Positions 52,897 through 62,874 of a stretch of 64,000 bases of DNA are shown piece after piece (within the stretch, counting starts at the first letter, position 1; each line of letters starts with the position of its first letter). The stretch covers positions 248,001-312,000 of the forward strand of contig JAGQDJ010000002.1 in NCBI GenBank assembly GCA_022885665.1, written 5' to 3'. The position numbers and the translations under genes are program-made. The notes beneath the pieces were generated by a model that saw only the letters and a list, made by a program, of their open reading frames with translations, was not told where the DNA came from and searched no databases. This DNA is from Triops longicaudatus (lineage: Eukaryota > Arthropoda > Branchiopoda > Notostraca > Triopsidae).

Positions 52897-53953
52897 TTAA
52901 ACGCAGAGCCCACTAGCGGCGTTAGCAGTAGTGCCGGTAGGGCAGGCAGACGCAGTATTAGTGCCGGTCAAATAAACAGTTTGGCGGAGATAGTTGCCAG
53001 AGGGTCCGTAGTTGCAAGCGTAGAAATACTTGTACCAGCCGGTGGCGTTTTCGTACCAGTTAACTACACCACAGCCAACTGTGTAAGTATTAGCCCAAGC
53101 AACCTGGGTGTAGTGGCCAATGGTTTTGCCAGTGGCGCTGGAGCCACCACTGTGAGAGCACAAAAGCTTAGTTTTTCAAGAGCAAACAATAATTTTGTTG
53201 GTATTTGATGAGATCTTACGTGAAATTGGAAACAGCGGCCTTATCGTAATCGGCAACTTCATCATACCAAGCTTGGATAGGGCTGGTCCAGTTCAAAGCG
53301 CCATTGTTGGGCCAGGTACCACGAGAAGCGATATTCTGTCCAACGGCAAAGCGAGCTAAAGAAATTGAAAAGAAAATTGCGAAAATTAGGAACATACCAA
53401 TGCTACGTAGGATTATAAGAATAAGCCAGAAAACAGCTATCTTTGTTACTTACAAACATCACGGTTAGCGTCATGCTTGTAAACGCATTGGCGAACGTGG
53501 GTGTCGGCCATCAGAGCTAATTCGTTATCCCAAATCTGATTGAATTTATAATAGCGTTAAACTATCATAATCAATTTGTAATATTTTTGAGAATGTACAA
53601 CTTACGAAAGAACGCATATTAGTAGCTTTGGGTTGCGGCCCTGGAGTTCCACGGGTTTCAAGACCCAATGCAACCTTGCTGCGGAGTTTGTTATGCAAGT
53701 CAACGATGAATTTCTTGTCAGCATCGGTTACGGTAGTGGGAACGATTTTAGGACAGGTCGAGGCGTACACACCAGGCTTAAAAGGGAGTCAGTACAAGTT
53801 AAACTCTGTAAAAAAAAAATACTCCTAAAAGTGGAACCTTACCTGGTATAAGCACATAGTGTTTTGTGTGCTGATCTTGCAGTAATCAGCCTGAGTCTGG
53901 GCATGAGCCAGACCGGCCAAAGCTGTAATGGCCAGAAGCAGATACGGATTCAT
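52897..53953 (-). CDS. CAP-superfamily secreted protein (antigen-5/venom-allergen-like copy A)
   Basis: A secreted CAP domain protein of 250 residues. Exons on the minus strand: 53843-53953, 53606-53776, 53454-53535, 53220-53355 and 52897-53149. A clean signal peptide (1-18, [18 protein letters not shown]) is followed by the arthropod antigen-5 pattern ADYCKI...MC. The domain has [27 protein letters not shown], the CAP1 motif [17 protein letters not shown] (178-194) and the CAP2 motif [11 protein letters not shown] (209-219). The family cavity reads His115, Gln128, Glu154 and His179, with Gln in place of the second residue as in insect antigen 5. Roles in the family range from venom or saliva components to development; none can be chosen here. 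A TATA box lies 70-77 bases upstream of the start codon. Confidence 0.94.
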
Positions 53954-54021
53954 CTTGGGTTGGAGTTATTACTCGGACAGTACGAAGAAACGACTTGGAG
54001 TTCAGTGAAGCAAGCGATCGG

Positions 54022-54029
54022 ATTATATA
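54022..54029 (-). promoter_or_regulatory. TATA box of CAP gene A
   Basis: TATATAAT on the minus strand. An initiator-like TTCACT lies about 30 bases downstream and the start codon about 70 bases downstream, so the 5' UTR would be short. A strong TATA promoter suits a highly expressed secreted protein. Confidence 0.65.
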
Positions 54030-55371
54030 GGTGTAAGCAGTCCGTTTATGTTTGCGCAGTTGCCACCCAGCCCTTGTTATTTATTTGAATTCACTACAGG
54101 TGTTGCACAAGTGTAATTTTAGTTACGAGAAAAATAAACTTAATAATTTATTAATGCTTGAGGATGTGGTCATACCATTCTTTGTCGAAACAAGTGTTTC
54201 GTGTCCTTTCAGAAATTGCGTATCCGTTCGTTAAGTAAACTTCAGACTGGCTCATGGGCTAAGTTTCCAGTTGCGTGATGTTACCTGACGTATCCCTTTA
54301 TTCAGGTGTATGCAAGCTTCTTTCAGCCGTTTTCCTTGTATCACAATTGAGTTGAGTTTCTATGCATATTCATATAATGACACTCTATCACGGTTTTGAA
54401 GGTTGCAATTAGCCAATGCCGCTGTAGCCTAGTGCAACATTCGAAATAAATTCCTTCAGTGCATTTTTCAGAACAAGCCACTATAGAAGTACGCAATGTA
54501 TGAGAACTATCACATGGAAAGGAATTTGCAAAATCTGTCGGTTAGCAGCGCTTATTCGCTCAAAACCATATTATTTGTTCGTTCACAGTGGGAATTTTCG
54601 GCTATCAGGTGCATTTTGCAAAGTGGTTTTCCAGTTTTTATAAAGAGACATATCAAATTCATCTTGTCTTCCTGTGTCATCTTTTGTTGTTTTTCTTGAA
54701 ATCTTTTTCTACGTTGTTTGCGCTATTGAAATAAATATGGATTTATTTTGCATTTCTTTATTCAGAATTTATTTGTAAACTTCTTTCCCACATAGCAGGC
54801 GGCCAAACAAAACTCGAATGAGCTTGGATTAGCAGCACAGATCCCCTCTGGATGGCTTCTACGGGGAAGTTAAGATGTCTAACTTCGTAATCTGCCTTTG
54901 ATTACTGCCTTTACCCCCATCCCACAACGTATTTCACATAGTACTGTACATATTCCCTTCTAGTGCTGGTGTTGTGTAGTTGTGTGTTTATTTATTTATT
55001 TATTCACATTGAAATGTAGTGCAGACTGTTTCACCATGACAGACGAAAGCTTAAGCTAGTTGCCAGTTATAAAAAAAAATCCTTTCCAGCTCTTTTTCTG
55101 AAAGACAGTGGCTCAATATTTTTAGTGAAATTTTTTATTTTAAAGTAATGTGTGAAACCTAGTAGCTTACAGAAAAAAGCATGAACTTAAGTTTCGTCAT
55201 AACCCGGTGGAAATCCCATTGTAATACGAGAAGGTATTAATCAGCAAGGGGTCACGTAACCTAACCCGCTGATAACAGCGCAGTGCATACATATTCCAAC
55301 TTACCGAGTACCGTTCAAGTCACTTACATGCTTTCAGTTGGCATTTGATTGTTGACTAGTGTTAACAAAAG
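54030..55371. other. Divergent spacer between CAP gene A and the fibrinogen-domain gene
   Basis: Holds the promoters of both flanking genes. I saw an (ATTT)n stretch near 54990 and no other gene. Upstream of 55372 there is no TATA box; a TCAGTTG at 55337 could be an initiator. Confidence 0.5.
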
Positions 55372-58175
55372 ATGTGTACATCAAGCAAACGTTTTCCTGT
55401 ATTGCTATTAGGTACTCTACTTTTAGTTTCAGTACATGTGCAATGCTCGGAGCTTAGGGAAGATCAATGGACCAGACTCGATATCTTTCCTGATCCAGTG
55501 CAATATTTCGATTACGGTCCAAGCCAAGTGCTCATTTACGCGCACACTAAGAATTCTGAACGTAACGTGACGCGGCAAAAATTCTATTTCTCGCCACTAT
55601 GCGAGCTCATTCCAAACTCGGCCACCAACGGTTGGAATATTGTTTCACTCCAGTTCGAGATGAGTTTCGACATCAGGTTGTTCGACCAAACCTTACAAGA
55701 AGCTGTCCTCGGCTACCTACAACAGCAAACGGAACTTCCCTTGAAGTTAGATCAAATACAAGTCCTACCCGTTGAACTTATCGCTTTGCGATGTGTCCAT
55801 TGCCGTGAATTCGGTTTTCATGTCAATACACGGCGCGCTACGTCTATTGCCCCTGGTCGTGCACGCATAACGTTGGTTTGTGAGACTGCGCAACGATGCA
55901 ACGAACTGTCTAATCAAATTCAAACTCGACCAGACCAATTTAACGACTTTAGTCTCATTTTTGGCTTCCGCAATCAACTGTTACAAACGAAACTCATTCC
56001 TGTGAGTTCGACTCAGTTAACACACAGTCCTTTCTTTAACAAACTAAGGCTCGCATTTCCTAGCCGTCCTATTGCGTACATACCATCCACTGACGAAAAA
56101 TGGCTCATGACGCAATCTATGGACATGGTCCTAGACGCATACAAATCAGACTTCATCATACCTGCAAACAACTTCCATGTCGAGAAAATTAGATCTTTCA
56201 TAAATAACCTTTTCTTTCGAGAACGAATCACATCTAACAAGATCTCAAACGAAACTTGGGAAGCTGTATTTTGGGATAAACAATATCTGCGTCCAGACAA
56301 ACTCGTTACGCACATTCAAGACGTTTATGACAAAAATTCAACAGAGTTGATTGTAAAGCAGTTTCTAGAAAGCGTTTTCAAAACGGAAAATGAGAAACGC
56401 TCATGGAGTAGTCTAATGGAAGAATTTGAACGAGATTTGGCAGCAAAAAAGACGATTAGGGCCAGCAACAAGCGAGAAGTCGCTCTCCATGAACTCGACA
56501 ATGTTTTCCAGATGAAACATGCTTCTGTCTTTATAGAACAAAGTCGTCAGCATGTAATGGTCAGCGACCGGACTTTTATGATTAAATCAGGCTTATGGAC
56601 TGAAGTTGACCTAGACCCTAAAAATATTACAATTCACATTGGCATGGAATATTATCCCGTTGCATTCATACTCCCGCTTCGAACAGTAAGAGCTAATGAG
56701 CCCTTAGCCGATACTTCAGACTCCTTGATTCAAGAACTGGCAGAAATAAAGAAGGTTTGACAAACATATAAAAATGATTAAAATTAGTCACAACGTTTGA
56801 ATTCATCAGTTGTTACTCGAAACGCGTGCAAACGCCGAAGGACAACGCATTGATGCGCAGTTCGTGCTCAAAGAAGTGAAAAAGGTAAAATTCCGAGAAT
56901 TTCGTGGAGCCTTCTTTACAAGTAATATGGTTTGCGTTACATATCAGGTTATGTTAGAAATAGAGAGCAACTCTACTCAGAAACTTGGAGAAATTTTCAC
57001 CACGTTCGCTAAAGATAAAGAAAAAGTTGTCGACGATGACGTTTTGGCCATCCCCGGATCAGCTCGGTGTGGTTCAATGCAGAAATATGTAGAAAAAATG
57101 TTGATGGACATTATAAAAACTACCAACAAGACTAGACCAATAAACCTGTGCCCAGGACCGTTCATCGAGACAAAAGTTTTTAGAAATCGACCCGTCCTGG
57201 ATTTTCAACGTATGTATTTGAGACAATAACGCTACATTTAATTTTGAATCGTACAACAGGGCAATTTCTTCTGGAGAATAGCTGCCATGACATTCGGCGT
57301 AGACAAAGTGCTTGTAAATCGGGGTTATATGTTATCCAGCCGCCTTTGCTAAACAATGGCCAATGCCGGCGAGTTGTTTGCGACATGGAATTCGAAGGCG
57401 GTGGCTGGACTGAATTTCAAGTGCGAGGTGACTACGTTCCTGTTGAAAACTTTAATCGTCCTTGGCTAGACTACAGGGTAATAGTAATATGAATAACTGG
57501 AAATCACTGGTTATTATATTAAATCGTGATATCGTATACGCAGAACGGCTTTGGGGACTTCGATCGCGAGTATTGGCTAGGCAATGAATTGCTATGGGCT
57601 TTGACCAATGTCGACAAGCACACTAAATACGAATTATACATCGAAATGGAAGACTGGGATGGGAATATGCGAACAGCTCGGTATAACGGATTTCGTGTGG
57701 CTTCAGAAGCTGAGCTTTTCCCAGTGTACTTCGAAGTTGAGTCATTTAAGGGCAACGCTGGGAATTCCTTTGGGTACCACAATGGATCGCGCTTTAGCAC
57801 CTATGACAAAGACAATGATAATTCATCTGGTTCACATTGTGCCAATAATGCTAAGGTATAGGAAGCTATTCCTCTACGGTCTAATTGTATTTTATTGATA
57901 TAAGGGTGGTTGGTGGTACAATGCCTGCCTGTCAACGAATCTAAACGGGCAACATCTGAAAGGTGTCCACAAAAGCACATGGGAGGGAATTTTGTGGTAA
58001 GCTTTCAATTAAGATTTCAATGAAGAAAAAAACGGTTATTATTTGCATTAATATTGTGCCTTACGTATTCAGGAAAGATTGGCTGGGCAGTAATTATTCC
58101 CTAAAATCGTCTCGTATGATGTTCAGGCCACAAAATTTCACCGAGACATTGAAAGGCTCTACCCCACGCCTATAA
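55372..58175 (+). CDS. Secreted protein: large unrecognised N-terminal module plus fibrinogen-related domain
   Basis: Six exons join in frame to 835 residues: 55372-56754, 56810-57209, 57260-57477, 57544-57855, 57905-57996 and 58073-58175. A signal peptide covers about 1-25. Residues about 26-595 are a hydrophilic, mostly alpha/beta-looking region with few cysteines that I cannot place in any family; 461 codons come from one exon. The last 240 residues are a fibrinogen C-terminal domain: [32 protein letters not shown], a DKDNDN calcium site (about 755-760), [21 protein letters not shown], and the RPQNF-like end. Such domains bind sugars or acetyl groups in arthropod lectins (tachylectin-5, ixoderin, TM14 types). 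Those usually have short N-termini; the long one here is unusual. Introns are 49-76 bases. Confidence 0.9.
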
Positions 58176-58630
58176 ATGGGCGTACTTTATTCCAATTTTT
58201 TTCACAAAACCAGAGTTCTTAAGGAAAATAGGCGTCAAAACCTACCGAAAGTGCAATAAGTTGGTCACCAGCGTAGAGAAACTTGCAGAATCTCTGAATC
58301 TCAAATCCCACGTGTTTTCCTATGTTTACCTTATAAGCTTTAAGATTACACAAATATTAGCTTAGGTCGCATTAAACAGATGTAATACGCACATAAAACA
58401 GATTGACATAAAATGCTCGTTGAGAGTTTGGCTTACATTTTTGTCCACGTAGGTGTTAAGTAACAGTAGTTAAGGTGCAGAAGCTTTTCGCAGTTACTTG
58501 GGTGTACAGTCTTGGATATATTTGTTCCTCACAGAAGAAACACTTTGTACAATATGTCTAGGATGTTTATTTCAGTTTTCGGTATTTGTTAGCTTTCAGT
58601 GTCAGAAAGACACTCGAGTTCCTTTTTTTA

Positions 58631-58705
<75 letters not shown>

Positions 58706-59605
58706 GTATAGGAAAACCTTTCAGGTTATTTAAAAAAAGCTTCAATGTCTCTAACGACAATAATTTCATAGAGTCTACTAACAGTTCTCAATCCTAATAC
58801 ATTTTTCAGAAAAACTTATATTAAATTTGGAAGTTTGAGCTGAAATTGAACATTCCTTAAAATAAAAAATTATTCGAATGAGCTACTACAGAAGTCAGTG
58901 TTTCTTTATATCTACACTGAAAAGCGAAATTAAATCGACAAGTAGTTTCCAACGATATAAATAATATATGTTCGAAAACCTTGAAGGTGTCTTTCTGAGA
59001 GCTACTTTTCTCATTGAATTTACTTTCCCGTGCGAAGCTTAAAATAATATCTTTGCATAATTTTGACAAATTCATTTTTTTTTCGAAAAGTTGTATCATT
59101 ACACTAACAAATTTATGAGATTTTTCAAAAATGTACTATGCTCTTAGTCAGTTTTTGCTAAGTATAACATTTCTGTGAAAACAGTACGTAGAAATACTGA
59201 ATCAGTTTCTTAACAGAACCTGGAAAAGTTTCCATGTTATTCGTTCATCCCAGGTTGTATAGTCCTATACACTGCCTTAATAAGCTGAAGGGTGGCAATG
59301 CAAGTAAAAAATTATGGCAAGCTTGTATACCGTGAACTTTATTTGACAACTGTTCAAAACCAGTTTGTGACATCTAAAAATCTGGAGCTTCAACAAAATC
59401 AGAATTTTAGGCTTACGAATAAATCCGACTCAAATTTAGAGCTTTGATTTTAATAAACTGGATAAGCTTAACCTAATTAGCACTTAATACAGCTGGTAAT
59501 AAGCGCCAGTCTAAGAATTTTAGCTTTATTGTTTATTTATTTTCTGCTCCCCCATGCTGTTATTAAGGTAGAAGATGTACTGGGTTGTTGACACTAATAC
59601 AGAGG
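58176..59605. other. Downstream spacer
   Basis: Contains the 3' flank of the fibrinogen-domain gene without a clear canonical AATAAA close to the stop, a long TG microsatellite, and otherwise AT-rich DNA. No gene seen. Confidence 0.55.
58635..58708. repeat. (TG)n microsatellite, about 70 bases
   Basis: A nearly perfect TG run with one CG interruption close to its end. The long Val-Cys frame it creates is an artefact. Confidence 0.95.
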
Positions 59606-59634
59606 TTGCCTTAAAATATACCATTTTAAGGCAA
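59606..59634. repeat. 12-bp perfect hairpin
   Basis: TTGCCTTAAAAT and ATTTTAAGGCAA pair perfectly around the 5-base loop atacc, 136 bases upstream of tRNA-Thr. The stem is too short for a microRNA precursor and does not match the histone 3' stem-loop. Its role, if any, is unknown. Confidence 0.7.
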
Positions 59635-59769
59635 ACTAAATATAATATTTTTCAGTCACATGGAAGCGATCATTCGTGAAACCACCAATACGGGAATACA
59701 ATTCACCTTTTCCTTTCTATGAACACAGCGCATAGACACAATCTGCGCGGTAAAATAACTCCAAACACA

Positions 59770-59840
59770 GCCCGAATAGCTCAGTGGCAGAGCACTGGTC
59801 TCGTAAACCAGGGGTCCTGAGTTCAATCCTCAGTTCGGGC
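59770..59840 (+). tRNA. tRNA-Thr (anticodon CGU)
   Basis: A 71-base cloverleaf. Acceptor GCCCGAA pairs with TTCGGGC; D stem GCTC/GAGC; anticodon stem CTGGT/ACCAG with loop CTCGTAA, so anticodon CGT at 59802-59804; T stem CTGAG/CTCAG with loop TTCAATC. The body closely follows the animal Thr-CGU pattern. It reads codon ACG. No intron is present. A run of ten T at 59852-59861 is the RNA polymerase III terminator. Confidence 0.96.
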
Positions 59841-59851
59841 ACATGGTTTCA

Positions 59852-59861
59852 TTTTTTTTTT
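59852..59861 (+). terminator. RNA polymerase III terminator of tRNA-Thr
   Basis: Ten consecutive T starting 12 bases past the tRNA 3' end, in the position expected for pol III termination. Confidence 0.85.
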
Positions 59862-61924
59862 ATTCACCTCCTTTCTCTCCTCGAATCAAATTGCACTGTA
59901 CTGTATATTATTCGCCGACGATTTTCTGTAAACGCAGAAGATAAAAAAAATATGGCCATTTTTTTTTGCACTTTAGGAGATCCACATGGAATAAACGACA
60001 TACTGTCATCTTCTTTTTATCTAGTACCCGTCAAGAAACATAGCTTCTCACTAGGAATAGACCGTTTTTTTTTTCTTTTTCAAAAAAGCCGGCACATGAA
60101 ATCAATGCTCAATAAGTTTTAAAAAAGTCAACCTGTGTGAAATAGACGAATATATAAAGTAAAAAAAAAATGCTATTCCCCATATCATTCTTTTCTTACG
60201 ACTTAACAAATGTTAGCAGGCTTAATTAGCGTTGCTGATAATTTTAACGAACGTTTTCATTTCGTAAATATTAATATACGTAACTACGTACTGAAAATAT
60301 GTGCGAAAATGTATGCTCGCACGATGAACTCGGCGAAGTCGCAGAATTAACAGATTCATGGTTATTAAGAGGAATTCATATAGACTTCACCACAAAACGA
60401 AGTGTACATTGAACTACATAGGTGCAATGCGAAGGCCTATCTGAGGTTTGGCAAGCGACGTAACGTAGCGTCTGTCATGACAGCGATACAGATTCATTTA
60501 CGCTGAATTGAAAACTGAGATGTTCAGTTTGGTTATTATTTGTCAGGACACAGCCCATATAGTGAAACGCGGACTTGCCACAAGTCGTCCGATTGAAATT
60601 TGACTTAAATTTCTACACTTCGCGGTAATCCACAAACCTATTTTAGAAATTTTCTTATGCATCAGTTCATTTTTACTCCTAATTTTAATGATAATTAAAT
60701 TTTTTATTTTTTATTTCTATCATAAACTGAAGAAAAGAAACAAATTTTTGCAATATAGGACGACTTCGAATTGTCATAAATTGAAACACAAAAGATTTGA
60801 CTCAATTAGCAAAATTTAATATGAAAGTTTGTGGATAAAAACGCAATCACTTAATCACATACAGTTATAAATATGCTTTACTTTACTATCAGCATAATTT
60901 GAGTATACATTATACCGCATTGGAGAAACATCTTCCGAACTGGAACATGTAATTCGCCCAAGCTAGCAGTCTGAATAGCAAGGTCTTAAGGACAATTTCA
61001 CATTTGATTTTATAGTATGCATCCTAAGTGATTTACTGCTTGTTTCGCCTGATTTCTGTACGTTTACTAATAGCCGATACGTAAAATATATCATAAGTAG
61101 ATTTAATGCAATCTTCGACTTCAGTGAAGCAACTGAAGCCTTTTACGGACAAAATTACAAAGAAAGAAATTTTAGCTGATAAGCGGTATAATATGCGATA
61201 TAATAGGAGAATATACTTTAGACACGAACTAAGCTGACAAGTTTCTTCTTTGCACCGTCCGCATAACAGAAACTGATTCATAATGCTCTCTTTAGTTATT
61301 TTTGTTTAGAGATTTTGAGCAAATTAGCCAAATGTTGCCTTTTTTGCTAAGAAAACACGTTCAGAAGTCAATGGTAATATGCGTTATTTGGTTTCGTAAC
61401 TATCTTCATTATAAAAACAGAACAGTATGTAAACTTAGTAGCTATGCGGTATTCCTTAACATTTTGTGGATTCCTTATCCGTCGCTGCCTGAAATTCATA
61501 GGCGCTTGCAAATTTTTCGTATGGTTTGAACAACGAAATCGTAATAACAGTATTTTAAAATGAAACGTGCGCATGTGAGATTAATTTTGACCACTGTCGT
61601 TTCGCTCTGTTTGCGTTTCTAAGAGCTTATATCAAATATAGTGCAACTTCCGTAAATACATCACCCATACGTACTGATTTCAAACATTTCCAAGAGCTTA
61701 CACATGTGTATTAACTGAACATGTGTACAAACCACCGTAATATACGTATCGAAAAACGGTAGAAAGAAAAAATCATTTCTAGCATATCGCGCGAGAAGAA
61801 AGTAAGAAATCAAAGACAAATTGAGGGTAAGCCATATGGCGCCGGATTCCGGGATGCGCTCAAACACATTGTTGTGCGAGATGACATGTTGTGGTTTCTA
61901 GGCTGAGTGTGAAAGTTCCTCTAC
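59862..61924. other. No supported gene
   Basis: AT-rich DNA between tRNA-Thr and the Tyr-rich gene. Short frames on both strands are without homology or splice partners. Confidence 0.55.
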
Positions 61925-61932
61925 TATATAAA
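61925..61932 (+). promoter_or_regulatory. TATA box of the Tyr-rich protein gene
   Basis: TATATAAA, with an initiator-like TCATAC 30 bases downstream (61955-61960) and the start codon at 61988. Spacing is canonical. Confidence 0.75.
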
Positions 61933-61987
61933 GCTCCCTAACGCTTCTTCGTAGTCATACACAACGCGTCTGTCCCAAAAAACAAGC

Positions 61988-62702
61988 ATGGTAAATTCTC
62001 ACAAAAACTCAAGGAGAATTTTCTCTAACTTCTTATTTATTTCAGATTTACGCGCTAGTGTTCTTGCCATTTCTTTCTAGTGTAGTGTGTTATGGAGATT
62101 ACGAAGAGCGAACACTTAAGCTTCGCGAACGCGCTTTGAGTAGCATTGTTAACAATTATTTCGCCCACGATCCTTTTTTGTCCAGCGCTTTTTCGTCCGA
62201 CCGACACGCTAAGCAATACTCACCAGCAGCTCAAGATGAATACCAGCAGGCTTCTTATTACCCAACCCAAACGCACAGATACAACTTCCGGTCAGAAGAC
62301 TATTCAACAACCCGTCTTCAAGAATACCAACAATACATTTCACCACGTCAAACTAAAGAACTAGTGACCTACCCTTACGAGGAATACGCACGATCCTCGC
62401 AATATTTCAACCAAGAAAACCACAATGGTTATTACCGCGCTCCAAAATATGACAACTACTACACCAGCACTTCCAAGCCTGAGAACTACGATTCAATACC
62501 TGTGTACAATCCTCAACCTGAGTATCATGTCAAACGTTCATATGTCCACTACTCGGCAAACCCTACCATCCTAGAAAAGACTGTTTACTATCCAGCACCT
62601 CAACCCAATTACCAGCAAGTATCCGCGCGTCGAAGCCGTGTCTACAACCCTTACCCAGATCATTTGTCACAATTTCAAGGCAGACGAAGTTACCTGTATT
62701 AA
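61988..62702 (+). CDS. Tyr-rich secreted protein, cuticle- or adhesive-like
   Basis: Two exons, 61988-61990 and 62046-62702, give 219 residues. The first coding exon holds only the ATG, directly followed by the donor gtaaat; the 55-base intron ends ttatttcag. The splice restores a good signal peptide, MIYALVFLPFLSSVVCYG, which would otherwise lack its start. The mature part is about 15 percent Tyr (some 32 residues), rich in Gln, Ser, Pro, Asn and Arg, with recurring PxY, YxxP and EYQQ units and essentially no cysteine or known domain. No chitin-binding Rebers-Riddiford motif is visible. Composition resembles arthropod cuticle or secreted structural proteins cross-linked through tyrosine. AATAAA at 62734-62739 is its poly(A) signal. 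Confidence 0.85.
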
Positions 62703-62733
62703 AACAACTATTAGGAAAGTTTGCACAAGTTTT

Positions 62734-62739
62734 AATAAA
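62734..62739 (+). terminator. Poly(A) signal of the Tyr-rich protein gene
   Basis: AATAAA, 32 bases past the stop codon. Confidence 0.75.
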
Positions 62740-62874
62740 AGTTTATACTATTTAATTGTAGGACACCAGACAATTTTAGCTAAATTTCCCCGCTTACAAG
62801 AATTGTTCAAACCAACGTCTTATGTGGTCGAAAAGAATGTCATGATCTGGACATGGAACTAGACCAAAAATGTA

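Noticed and set aside
58498..58797. A 99-codon frame with a long Val-Cys repeat
   Set aside because: It is the translation of the TG microsatellite.
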